From NCBI GenBank assembly GCA_014378185.1, contig JACMOE010000403.1:1-12196 (forward strand): a DNA stretch of 12,196 nt, written 5' to 3'. Positions 1-8,821 of the stretch are shown here, piece after piece. The DNA is from Gemmatimonadaceae bacterium. GTDB taxonomy: Bacteria > Gemmatimonadota > Gemmatimonadetes > Gemmatimonadales > Gemmatimonadaceae. The notes under the pieces are model-generated. The model made no database searches. It saw only the letters and a list, made by a program, of their open reading frames with translations, and had not been told where the DNA came from. Both the position numbers and the translations under genes were made by a program. Numbering within the stretch: the stretch's first letter is position 1; every line of letters begins with the position of its first letter.

Positions 1-1004
1 CCACTGGATGTCTCCACCGCGATCACGCCGACGGTATCGGAGCCCTGCACGGAAGGCACCGCCAGCGCCGCGCCCGCGCGAGCGGGCCGCTGCTCGGTAG
101 CCACTCGCTCGGCGAGCATGCGCAGCGTCGCGGGGGTGTACATCTCGTCGACTTCCGCCCCGCCGCGCCTCAGGATCCGTGGCCACGGAACGCCACCCTC
201 ACCCATGGTGAATACCACCACGGTGTCCACCCCGAGCACGGATTCGACCTGTACCGCAAGCGATCGCAGGATCGTGGCTTCATCGAGTGACCGCGCCAGC
301 AGCAACCCCACCTCGTGCAGGCTCTGCAGCCGTCGTGCGCGGCGCTCCGACAGGGCCATCAGCGATGCCGTCTCGAGCATCGTGGCCACCTGCTGCGCGA
401 ACAGTTCCACCGTCCGGATGCGCGTGAGCGTCGGGCGGCGGCGATCGGATGGCTCGTCGAGCACAAGGGTGGCGATGAGCGTGCCCGACACGTTCCGCAG
501 TGGAACCAACAGCGTGTCGCGAGGCGACCACTCCGGGTCATTGCCCAGCTCGAGCGTGCTCGCGATGCCTCCGCCCAACTCGGCGATGACCCAGGGATCA
601 CGCCCGTCGAGGTAGAACGAGTGGCTCACGCGGAATCGCTCCATCGACGCGAGGCGTCGCTTCCAGGTCTCGCCCGGCAGCGCCGAGTCCCGGAGCAGCG
701 CGTCCTCGTCTGCAGTGAATCCGGCAGACACCACGGCGGTCGCATTGAAGTCGGCGTCGCGCAGGGTGATGGCCACCCGCCCGAATCCCACGCGCCGAAT
801 CGCCTCCATGAACACCCGCAGCCGCGCATCCATTGTCGGCGCGCGCTCCACGTCGCCAAGGGCCTCGTGCAGCAGCAGCAGGTGATCGCGCTCCTGCTGC
901 AGGCGATGCACCGCTTCCAGCGGCAGGTCACCCGCACTCGCCACGGTGAGGCTTCCACCATCCTTTGGCACGTTCGCGGCGCCCGGGAGCTGGTCTCGAT
1001 TCAT
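1..1004 (-). CDS. Two-GAF-domain sensor protein, N-terminal part (C-terminus beyond left edge)
   Basis: The frame opens with ATG at 1004-1002 and stays open for 334 codons to the window edge, so the gene is cut at its 3' end. The protein starts MNRDQLPGAANVPK and has no signal peptide or membrane segment, so it should be cytoplasmic. Residues about 18-45 (LEAVHRLQQERDHLLLLHEAL) look like a short coiled-coil or signalling helix. A first GAF domain follows at about 45-190, ending in the typical pattern DTLLVPLRN...GTLIATLVLDEP and a helix (VELFAQQVATMLETA). A linker helix (LSERRARRLQSLHEVG) leads to a second GAF domain from about 200, with VLGVDTVVVF and, at the edge, DTVGVIAVET. GAF domains sense small ligands or mediate dimerisation. 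The output domain (GGDEF, histidine kinase or phosphatase) is not visible. Its ATG overlaps the lipid-kinase stop (ATGA, 1001-1004), which suggests coupled translation. Confidence 0.85.
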   Translation of the reverse strand, partial: MNRDQLPGAANVPKDGGSLTVASAGDLPLEAVHRLQQERDHLLLLHEALGDVERAPTMDARLRVFMEAIRRVGFGRVAITLRDADFNATAVVSAGFTADEDALLRDSALPGETWKRRLASMERFRVSHSFYLDGRDPWVIAELGGGIASTLELGNDPEWSPRDTLLVPLRNVSGTLIATLVLDEPSDRRRPTLTRIRTVELFAQQVATMLETASLMALSERRARRLQSLHEVGLLLARSLDEATILRSLAVQVESVLGVDTVVVFTMGEGGVPWPRILRRGGAEVDEMYTPATLRMLAERVATEQRPARAGAALAVPSVQGSDTVGVIAVETSS

Positions 1005-1933
1005 CGACCCTGTCTGCGCGCGGGAACGAGCAGGCGTGCGGCGAGGGGTTGGACGGTGACCTCCGCAGGTGTGACCCCGAGCAACTCGCCGTCAGCCTGC
1101 AGCGGCAGCACAGGATCGGTCTCGATCCGGAAGTGCGTGCTCTGTCTGTACAATAGTGCCCGGTCGGGCCGAAAGTCCCGCCGGGTCACGCGCCACATGA
1201 TGCGCACTGCATCCCCCAGGTGCGCAGGCGAGAAGATGCAGCAGTCGAGCAGGCCGTCGTCCACCAGGATGCCCGGTCCGAACGAGATGCGATCCTCCAG
1301 GATGGCCCCGAAGTTGGCGAACAGCACGGCTGCCGCCCGCCGTTCGATGATTTCTCCGTCCACCTCGATCCGGACGAGAAAGAAGCGGCGCAGGAGCACG
1401 GCCCGTAACGCGGCCCGGGTCGCGATGATCGTGTACGCCAGCACGCCCAGGCGCCGCTTCATCCACGCTGGCGTTTCGGCCACCATCGATGCGTCGATGC
1501 CCACCCCAGCCGCCACGGCGAAGCGATGCCCCAGCACGGCACCGAGATCGATCTGCCGCACGTCTCCGCGCGCGAGTGCACGCACGGCCTTCGGCACGTT
1601 GCGCGGTATGCCCAGGGCGCGCGCGAGCAGGTTGCCCGTGCCGCCCGGCAAAACGCCGATGGCAATGCCGGAACCCGCCAGGGCACCGGCCACTTCCATG
1701 GCGGTGCCGTCACCACCCAGCGTGAAGACCAGGTCGTAGCGCCGTCCATGCTCGGCGGCGATCTCTCCGGCGTGACCCGAGCGCTCCGTCTGCATGACAT
1801 CGCAGGCCATTCCCGTGCCGACGATCGCAAGCCGCGCCGACTCGACGAGGCGGCCTCCACGCCGCGACGCGGGATTCGCGATGAGCAGTGCCTGCCTCAG
1901 AACGCCCACGACCGAAAGAGCGACAGGCCCCAC
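1001..1933 (-). CDS. Diacylglycerol kinase-type lipid kinase (YegS/DgkB/BmrU family)
   Basis: This 310-residue protein has the usual length and motifs of bacterial lipid kinases with a DAGK catalytic domain. An N-terminal strand LLIANPASRRGG lies at 16-27. The nucleotide-binding motif GGDGT is at 73-77, followed by LPGGTGN at 95-101. GVGIDA at 143-148 and a later VDDGLLD are also characteristic of the family. Known members phosphorylate diacylglycerol or related lipids with ATP at the inner face of the cytoplasmic membrane; the exact substrate here cannot be read. The start is uncertain: the longest frame begins with GTG at 1933, overlapping the TamB-like gene by 37 nt. A second GTG at 1909 would give 302 residues, a 13-nt overlap and an N-terminus closer to the family norm. 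Neither has a clear Shine-Dalgarno site. The stop overlaps the next start (ATGA), so the kinase sits in the middle of an apparent operon. Confidence 0.93.
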   Translation of the reverse strand: MGPVALSVVGVLRQALLIANPASRRGGRLVESARLAIVGTGMACDVMQTERSGHAGEIAAEHGRRYDLVFTLGGDGTAMEVAGALAGSGIAIGVLPGGTGNLLARALGIPRNVPKAVRALARGDVRQIDLGAVLGHRFAVAAGVGIDASMVAETPAWMKRRLGVLAYTIIATRAALRAVLLRRFFLVRIEVDGEIIERRAAAVLFANFGAILEDRISFGPGILVDDGLLDCCIFSPAHLGDAVRIMWRVTRRDFRPDRALLYRQSTHFRIETDPVLPLQADGELLGVTPAEVTVQPLAARLLVPARRQGR

Positions 1934-4900
1934 TGCTGTGGTGTGGCGACGAATCCCCGCACATGATCAGCTCCGCAGCGCAACGCGCTCGCAGCCGGCT
2001 CGCGACCAGCACGCAGCGCGAGACGATCCGGCGCGACGAGCGGAAAGCGATACTCGAGCTTGCCCTCGATGGCATTGACGAATCCGTTCAGGCCCTGCTG
2101 CGCCGTGTCCTCGCTGCCTCGCAGCTGGCACAGGCCCGTGCTGAAACTGAGGAAGAGCCGATCCTTGATCTGCTTCTCCCCGCCCAGCCGCGTGCTGTAG
2201 AGAAAGCTGCGGAGGGGACTCGACGCCGTGCCATCGGCCACGCTGAGGGGATCGATCGCCGCCCCGGATTGAATCTGGATGAGGTCCACGAATCCGCCGA
2301 GCTGGTCCCGCAAGGCGCGGCTCACCGTCGCATTCACCGTGGGGAGGAGAAACTCCACGGCACGCTGCGACGCCGCCACATCGAGTCCGCCCTGCTCGAA
2401 GGCGGGACGCCCGGTCACGAGGTAGCTCACCAGGTCCGACGGGGACAGGTAGGCGTCCGTACTCGAGAGCTCGAGCGCCGGCTGCGGATAGAAGTTGCCG
2501 TGAATACGCGCCGAGATTCCGATGTCGGCTCGACTGCCCTGCTTCACGTTGTAGAGCGCCGTCACGTCGATATCCGGGTTGAAGTCCGGCGTGCCGAAAA
2601 ACGTGATGCGTCCCGACTGCACCTGGAACTCCCGCTGCACGGCCGTGAGATCGAGCGTGTAGGTGCCCCGGTCTGCGCTGAGTGAGCCGCTGAGCGCGAG
2701 CTTGTACCGCGCCGAATCACCGCGGACACCCCGAGCCAGGCTCGATCGCGTACTCTCCCGGTCGTCGCGCGTGCGCGTGACGTTCAGCGAGCCGCCCAGC
2801 TTGATGCTCGCTTCGCGCGATCGGAGCCAGACGTCGTCGCCAAGGCGCACCGAGACGCCGTCCAGCCGGAGGTGCTCCACGAGCGCAGCGGGCGGCTGTG
2901 GCATCAGCGACCGATTGCGCACGTCCGAGGTATCGAACAGCTGCGCAAAATCCTCCGTCGTGAGGTCGACGACCTGCTTGCGGATGAGTTCGGGGATGTA
3001 GATGGTGCCATGCGACACGCTCACGGCACCGGACAGCGTGGCCGCGTCGGGCGTGCCGGACATCGTCAACCCGGCTGGTCCCGTCGAGATGTCGAGGCGC
3101 GCCAGGCCGCGCTTGTCGATGGCACGCAAGCCGCGCGCGTCGAGGCGCACGTCGAGGCGCGGATTCTTCGTGTCGCGATATACAAGGGACCCCTGCAGCG
3201 TCGCATCACCCTTGCTCGCCGGCGTAGTGAGGTGCAGCCCGCTGATGAAGAGAGAATCGTGCACCGCGTCCACGCCGATAGTGCCGTCGATCTGCGCGAA
3301 ACGAATGCCTGCCTCCGGAATCTCGATGCCGCCATCGCGCACGTTCAGCGTGCCGCCCACGTGCGGATGCTCGGGCCGGCCACTGAGCGAAAGATCGACC
3401 GCAAGGCGTCCAGTGGTGTGCTGCAGCCTTGGGGACAACGCCTCGATCAGCGCGAGATCCATGCTGTCTGCGTGCACGCGGCCCCGCAGCGAATCCTCCG
3501 TGGCGTGCGCCGAGAAGAGTGTCAGCGCGACAGGATAGCTCAACGTGGCGTCCAGGACGGAACGACCATCGCGCAGCATCCTGGCCGCGAGGCCAAGCCT
3601 GTTCGCCTCGTAGACGCCGTCGAGGGCCACCCGCTGGGTGGCGAAGCCACCGTACTTCAGGTCGCTCGCTGCCGAGGAAAGGGTCATCGTGGGCTCGTCG
3701 CGAGTACCGGCCACGTTCATGTCCACCTGCAGATGACCCTGCAGGTCCGATGGCAGCCGCGCGAGAAGACCCACGTCGCGCAACGGCAGCGAGTCGGCGC
3801 GCAGTCGCAGGCGGACCGCGGCGTGCGCCGGTGCATCCACGAAGCCGGTGATGCGCGCCCCGGCGCCATTGGTGAATAGCAGCGTGTCGAGCGTGAGGGT
3901 CTCGGCGGTCTGCACGAAGCGCGACGGCCGCCCCAAGGTCCAGCGTGAAGTGCCGATCGACGCATTCACGGTGTCGAACCGCACGGCGATCGTATCGTGC
4001 GACGACACCCATTCCCCCGCCGCTCGCACTTGCCCGCCATTCCTTGCCAGCCCCCCACCCGCGAACAACGCGTGCCCGGCATCGAGGACACGGGTAGAAA
4101 TGACGGCCGTGTCGATCGCCACCCCGCCAACGACCAGGGTATCAGCGCGTGCGTCCATCGCGCCGGTCACGTGACCAGGGGTGGAGCGCAGCGCGAGCGA
4201 GCCCGTCGCGGTCCGCGCGCGATCTTCCCGCACACGCAGGTTGCTGCCGCTGAACGCGGCCTTCACGTCCAGCGAGTCCAGCCAGCCGCGCACCATTCCG
4301 CGCACCGTGAACGAGCCGGCGAGCGTGTCGGCGCCCAACGATTGCAGCAGGGGATCTCGTGCGCGCCCGAGATAGCGCCGCAACCCGCCCAGGGAGTCGG
4401 CGTCGAGTGCGATGGCGAGCGAATCCGCACCGGCGGACCGAGTGAGGCCGAGGGTGCCACGCGCGCGCAGCACCCCGACCGGTGCGTCCAAGCGCAGCGT
4501 GTCCACCAGCACCACCCCCCGTTCGAAGCGGGCACCCGCGATGGCGCGCGTGATGCCCATCCCGTCCACATCGGAGGCGTTCAATCGCAGCGCGAGCGAC
4601 CCCACGAGATTGGCGAGGGAGTCGCCCGTGAGATTCACGTCGTAAGTGCCTGCCAGTTGCGACCGCGGCGTCGTCCGCCCCATCAGCATCACGGCATTGA
4701 AGCGATCGAAGGCACCAGACCCCTTCGCCCCGTACCCACCCGAGGAATCCGCGTCCACCTTGCCTGCATACGTGACATGTCCAGCCGGTCCGGTGAGATC
4801 GGCCTCGACAGCCAGGTCGGGTGCGATTCCGCTCACACGGATCGGTCCGTCGAACACGCCGCGCAACGGCAGCATTGGGTACGAGCGCGCGACCGTGGTG

Positions 4901-6498
4901 AGCGAGAGCGGCGATGCCTGGAGCGCCAAGTCGTAGCGCATGTACTGCATGCCGTAGGTGATGCGGCCACTGCCCGTCGCGTGCGTGGGCTCCGCCGGTC
5001 CGTCCGTGTGCGTAAGGTCTGCGTTCGACACGCGGACGTCGAGCCATGACGAATCCAGCACGGCGCTGCCACTCACGATGCCGGTCATGCGAGGGAACGC
5101 CGGATAGATGGCGACCAGCGTGCGCAAGTCGAACCCGCTGGTCCGCGCCGAAAACTTGTGGAATGCCGTGTAGGCCGGGAACAGGATGTCCAGCTCACCC
5201 TTGCCCTGGATGTGCGAGACCGCGCCCGGCACGTGCGCATCACGAAAGGTCAGGTCCGACGCATCCACGTAGAAGTGGGTGAGCAAACCCCCTCGCGCGC
5301 TGACGGTGCCGGTAAGTGTTCCCTGCCAGTCGGCGGGAAACGGCTTGCCATTCAACGTGCGCAGCAGGTCGAAGTTCACCGGGTCCGCCTGCAGCTTCAC
5401 GTCGTGCACCGCGAGCACCGGCCCGCCTGTCTCGAACGTCATCGAGCCGCGCAGCCGGGACTTCGTCGTGCGCACATCCATGTCGCGAATCACGTAGTCG
5501 AGCTTCTGCAGCTCGCGCTCGTTGACGATGGCGAGATTCAGCCGCCCCCCGCCCGTCGTCGGCAAGGTGGGATACACCCATGCCACGTCGGCGAGCGAAA
5601 CGGAATCGCCTGTCAGGTGGACCTTGTACCGCACCGGGAGGTCGCTTCCCCATACGACCTTGCCCTTCGCGCTGCCGGTGGAGTGTGGCAAATCCCAGTG
5701 CGGAGCGGTGAACCACGCGCTGTCCCCGAGCACGCGCGCCGCACCGCGGATGTTCCGCCACTTGAACGGCGGTGTCGATTCGTCGGCGTGCACGGTGTCC
5801 ATCACGAATGCCTGCCCCGCCGAATCGGGATCGGCGATGCGGATGTGCGAGAGCGCGGCGTACGCGTTCGTCCACCGGTACGTCTGCGTCACCCCTTCGC
5901 GCGTCCGTCTGATCTCGTGATCCTTGCGGCCCACGTTCGCCCGGATCGCGCTGTCGCGCCGCGCACCGTGCAGTGAGTCGTCCACGTGCCAGGGAATGGT
6001 CAGTCGAAAACTGCCGCCGTTCCGGATGTGCACGCTGTCGAGGACCACGAAATCGCCGAACCCGCGCTCCGGACCGCGGGACTTTCGCTTGCTCGCGTCG
6101 ATCTTGAACAGGCGACGGTAGTTCCACTGCCAGTTCTCATGCTGCCGGAGCACGATCGCCGGATGCTCGAGATCCACGCTGCTGAAGTAGAGACGCCTGT
6201 CCACGAGGTCGCGCGGATCGTAATGCAGCGTCACGCGCCCGGTCGCGACCACGAGCGAATCCTCATCGTCTCGCAACTCCAGGGAATCGATCGTCACGCC
6301 GGTGAGAAAGCTGCCGCTGATCCGGCCGACATGGACCTTGCCGTTGATCGACGCCTTCACGCGCGCCTGGATCGCATCGCGCACGGCCGACTGTCCGTAT
6401 TCCGACTGCGTCGCGAACAGCGCCACGCCCACGACGATTGCGCCGAGCGCAACGAGCACGCACAGGCTGACAAGGGCAATGAGGTTGCGGCGTGTCAT
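1897..6498 (-). CDS. tamB: TamB-like translocation/assembly module protein (TamB/DUF490, AsmA-like)
   Basis: The 1533-residue product has an N-terminal membrane anchor (residues about 6-29, LIALVSLCVLVALGAIVVGV) and then a very long periplasmic part of repeated beta segments, as in AsmA-like proteins. The TamB C-terminal domain (DUF490 type) is recognisable from about 1290: SGRITFFGTPDFNPDIDV, then an LSPSDLVSYLVTGRP-like stretch and repeated amphipathic strands. It ends in LFRSWAF, an aromatic end like that of outer-membrane beta proteins. Known TamB bridges inner and outer membranes, works with the Omp85 protein TamA in outer-membrane protein assembly, and belongs to a group implicated in phospholipid transport. 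The gene starts 16 nt after the Omp85 stop, matching the tamA-tamB order. C1457 and C1508 lie near the C-terminus. A charged, low-complexity stretch before about 1270 (TRTRDDRESTRSS) looks like a lineage-specific insertion. Start: ATG at 6498; no strong Shine-Dalgarno site. The symbol is by homology of architecture. Confidence 0.93.
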   Translation of the reverse strand: MTRRNLIALVSLCVLVALGAIVVGVALFATQSEYGQSAVRDAIQARVKASINGKVHVGRISGSFLTGVTIDSLELRDDEDSLVVATGRVTLHYDPRDLVDRRLYFSSVDLEHPAIVLRQHENWQWNYRRLFKIDASKRKSRGPERGFGDFVVLDSVHIRNGGSFRLTIPWHVDDSLHGARRDSAIRANVGRKDHEIRRTREGVTQTYRWTNAYAALSHIRIADPDSAGQAFVMDTVHADESTPPFKWRNIRGAARVLGDSAWFTAPHWDLPHSTGSAKGKVVWGSDLPVRYKVHLTGDSVSLADVAWVYPTLPTTGGGRLNLAIVNERELQKLDYVIRDMDVRTTKSRLRGSMTFETGGPVLAVHDVKLQADPVNFDLLRTLNGKPFPADWQGTLTGTVSARGGLLTHFYVDASDLTFRDAHVPGAVSHIQGKGELDILFPAYTAFHKFSARTSGFDLRTLVAIYPAFPRMTGIVSGSAVLDSSWLDVRVSNADLTHTDGPAEPTHATGSGRITYGMQYMRYDLALQASPLSLTTVARSYPMLPLRGVFDGPIRVSGIAPDLAVEADLTGPAGHVTYAGKVDADSSGGYGAKGSGAFDRFNAVMLMGRTTPRSQLAGTYDVNLTGDSLANLVGSLALRLNASDVDGMGITRAIAGARFERGVVLVDTLRLDAPVGVLRARGTLGLTRSAGADSLAIALDADSLGGLRRYLGRARDPLLQSLGADTLAGSFTVRGMVRGWLDSLDVKAAFSGSNLRVREDRARTATGSLALRSTPGHVTGAMDARADTLVVGGVAIDTAVISTRVLDAGHALFAGGGLARNGGQVRAAGEWVSSHDTIAVRFDTVNASIGTSRWTLGRPSRFVQTAETLTLDTLLFTNGAGARITGFVDAPAHAAVRLRLRADSLPLRDVGLLARLPSDLQGHLQVDMNVAGTRDEPTMTLSSAASDLKYGGFATQRVALDGVYEANRLGLAARMLRDGRSVLDATLSYPVALTLFSAHATEDSLRGRVHADSMDLALIEALSPRLQHTTGRLAVDLSLSGRPEHPHVGGTLNVRDGGIEIPEAGIRFAQIDGTIGVDAVHDSLFISGLHLTTPASKGDATLQGSLVYRDTKNPRLDVRLDARGLRAIDKRGLARLDISTGPAGLTMSGTPDAATLSGAVSVSHGTIYIPELIRKQVVDLTTEDFAQLFDTSDVRNRSLMPQPPAALVEHLRLDGVSVRLGDDVWLRSREASIKLGGSLNVTRTRDDRESTRSSLARGVRGDSARYKLALSGSLSADRGTYTLDLTAVQREFQVQSGRITFFGTPDFNPDIDVTALYNVKQGSRADIGISARIHGNFYPQPALELSSTDAYLSPSDLVSYLVTGRPAFEQGGLDVAASQRAVEFLLPTVNATVSRALRDQLGGFVDLIQIQSGAAIDPLSVADGTASSPLRSFLYSTRLGGEKQIKDRLFLSFSTGLCQLRGSEDTAQQGLNGFVNAIEGKLEYRFPLVAPDRLALRAGREPAASALRCGADHVRGFVATPQQWGLSLFRSWAF

Positions 6499-6514
6499 GC
6501 GGCGGAACGACGCG

Positions 6515-8821
6515 TCAGAAATCCGGCCCGATCGAAAAGGTGACGGTGAGGCGGCTCAGGAAGGTGCGCGACTGTGCAGGTCGAAACGTTGCCGGACAAC
6601 TGCTGCCGGAGAGTTGCTCCAGGTTGCCCGCTGCATTCTGGACGGCGGGGATCCGATTGCCCGGGCTCACGCAGTAGAGCGGCGCAAACCCCTGCGCATT
6701 CGGCACCTGGTCGTAGTAGATCGCGCCGGAGGGTCGCGCGAATGGGTTGTACCCCACGTTCGCCTGAAAGGGCCCCACCGGCGTGAACACCCGGATCCCC
6801 ACACCCGGTGTCCACTTCAGCCCGTTGAGCCAGAGCGCCGACGCCTTGTGATCGCTCCCCCCTACGCGCCGGCCACGCTGCCACACATCCCCGGCATCCG
6901 CAAACAACGTCAACTGGACGAGCTCCGGATAGAACGGGCTCCGCAGCCGCGCCTCGAAATTTGCCACGATCAGCGAATTTCCCCCGATGGGCACCACCCG
7001 CCGCACGCGCGACGTGTCCGGCACATCCAGGTACACGGTGTCCGCCGTGCTGCCCGGATGCGTCACGAAAGTGTTCTCCGCTATGTAGATCAGGTCACCG
7101 AGTTCGTTCTGCTGATATCCGCGAACGCTCGCCGCACCACCCGCATACAATCGCTCCTGCGGAGGAATGAATCCCACCGGCTCGCCAAACGACAGCGTCC
7201 GACCCAGCACGGTTCCCAGCCGCACACGGGCGGCGAGCGTGAACGACGCTCCCGCCGGCCGATAGACCGACGCATCGAGCAACCCCTTCAGGAACTGGAT
7301 CTCCGGATCCGACCCGATTTCCCTTGCCGCACCTCGCACGTCGAGACGAAGCGCCGTACCCGACCGCGGATTGATGGAATTGTCCACCCGCAGTCGTTCC
7401 ACGTGCGAACTCGCCACCGCCAACGGCCGGTTCCTGTCCGTGATCAGCGCGCGAGACTCCGCGTCGCACCGGTTGAACACCGCGCACAACAGCGCCGGCT
7501 GTGCCTCCGTGCGCCCGTACTCCAGCGAGTACGCCAGGCGGATGGAGATGTCGTCGAACAGCTCGTGTGTCACGGACGCTTCACCACCCACCAGCGTCGT
7601 ACGCAGGAACGCCTGGTATTCCCCACGACGCTCGCTGTAGATGGACAGCGTCGGCGACGTACGCGTCCCGAACAACGAGGGCAGGCGCACCGTTGCCCCC
7701 GTGAAGTAATTGAGCCTGGCACTGAAGGTGTCCGCGCGAATGGCCGGGGCGCACAGGTTGCCCGATGCGATGCGCGTGGGTTGCCCATAGCCGATCTTGG
7801 AAACCTGCGCGGACAGGTCGAGACGTCGTGCATTGCCGAGGAAGTTCTTGTCGATCAACTGCACGCGCGCCTTGAAGCAGTCGAGCACCGCCCACCCTCC
7901 CTCCGTATCCAGCTGCCGCAGGTAGCCCTCGGCAACGACCACGTTGAGTTGCACGAGGGAATCGCCGCTGGCCTTCGCGCTGTCCACCGCGAGGGCAACT
8001 TCCACATGGCGGAAGAGGTCGGTCTGGTAGAGCGTGCGCTGGGCATCGATCACGTCGCGCTCGCGATACAGGTCGCCCTCATGCACGCCCAGCAACCGGC
8101 GGATGGTGGCATCCCCGAGGCGGCGCGGGGTTCCGGGCAACGGGTCATCACTCACGCGGATGGACCCGATGTGGGCCAGAACACCCGGCAGGATGTCCAG
8201 GTTCACCACCGCCAGCCGCGACAGCGTGTCCACGCGATAACCGGCGTTCACGTCACCGCGCGGAAAGCCGTTGTTGCGCAGCCGCGCCTTCATCGAATCG
8301 ATCGCCGTCTGGATGCGCGTGACGTCGAAGATCATGCCGCGGCTCAGCCGCAGGGACAGGGTGTCGACGATGCCAGCGACCTCGCCAAGACCAGTCAGGC
8401 GCAGGGTGTCCACGCGAACCGGCTCGCCCTCCCGCAGCTGGAAGGTCACCCGCACGCCGCCATACCCGTCCAGCACCGGAACGACGGCCGTGTCCACGCG
8501 CGTGGAGAAATAGCCATGCCGGCGGTAGAACACGCGCAGTCGCCCCACGTCCAGCCGCAATTCATCACTATCCAGGCAGTGCTTGCTGCCGCCGACGCGA
8601 ATGACACGACGCACCAGCTCGGACGGCGTGGTAGAGACACGCAGGGCGAGGTCGCTCGCACGGAAGACCGTGTTGCCACGAAATTCCAGCGATCGGACCT
8701 CACGCTCACCACCCTCGCACTCCAGTGATTGTGCGTGGGCGATCACCGGCGATGCGGCCAGCAGGGCGGCGATGAGCGCGACACGATACCGCGCTCCTCC
8801 GCGCCGCCGGCACACGATCAT
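6515..8821 (-). CDS. Omp85-family outer-membrane protein (BamA/TamA-like) with POTRA domains
   Basis: The 768-residue protein has a Sec signal peptide (RRR n-region, hydrophobic core, cleavage probably after AHA at residue 30). POTRA-like repeats follow: one at about 40-115 (VRSLEFRGNTVFRASDL... FYRRHGYFSTRV), one at about 130-220 (VRVDTLRLTGLG... LRNNGFPRGDV) and one at about 225-305 (HIGSIRVSDD... LYQTDLFRHVEV). Three POTRAs resemble TamA rather than five-POTRA BamA. A beta-barrel follows from about 310, with the conserved VRGY loop-6 motif at 566-569, and the chain ends in TVTFSIGPDF with a terminal Phe, the usual signal for barrel insertion. The role is insertion or assembly at the outer membrane, probably with the TamB-like protein encoded just downstream. 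The mature part has eight cysteines (35, 82, 315, 357, 446, 452, 717, 742), many for this family. The ATG overlaps the stop of the small upstream gene (ATGA, 8818-8821). BamA remains an alternative assignment. Confidence 0.93.
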   Translation of the reverse strand: MIVCRRRGGARYRVALIAALLAASPVIAHAQSLECEGGEREVRSLEFRGNTVFRASDLALRVSTTPSELVRRVIRVGGSKHCLDSDELRLDVGRLRVFYRRHGYFSTRVDTAVVPVLDGYGGVRVTFQLREGEPVRVDTLRLTGLGEVAGIVDTLSLRLSRGMIFDVTRIQTAIDSMKARLRNNGFPRGDVNAGYRVDTLSRLAVVNLDILPGVLAHIGSIRVSDDPLPGTPRRLGDATIRRLLGVHEGDLYRERDVIDAQRTLYQTDLFRHVEVALAVDSAKASGDSLVQLNVVVAEGYLRQLDTEGGWAVLDCFKARVQLIDKNFLGNARRLDLSAQVSKIGYGQPTRIASGNLCAPAIRADTFSARLNYFTGATVRLPSLFGTRTSPTLSIYSERRGEYQAFLRTTLVGGEASVTHELFDDISIRLAYSLEYGRTEAQPALLCAVFNRCDAESRALITDRNRPLAVASSHVERLRVDNSINPRSGTALRLDVRGAAREIGSDPEIQFLKGLLDASVYRPAGASFTLAARVRLGTVLGRTLSFGEPVGFIPPQERLYAGGAASVRGYQQNELGDLIYIAENTFVTHPGSTADTVYLDVPDTSRVRRVVPIGGNSLIVANFEARLRSPFYPELVQLTLFADAGDVWQRGRRVGGSDHKASALWLNGLKWTPGVGIRVFTPVGPFQANVGYNPFARPSGAIYYDQVPNAQGFAPLYCVSPGNRIPAVQNAAGNLEQLSGSSCPATFRPAQSRTFLSRLTVTFSIGPDF

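Noticed and set aside
6302..8728. An 808-codon open frame on the plus strand opposite the Omp85 gene, and similar long plus-strand frames such as 315-1739 and 1888-2685
   Set aside because: They are antisense shadows of clearly recognised minus-strand genes. They are Arg/His/Pro-rich without domain signatures, as expected from GC-rich DNA with few stop codons.
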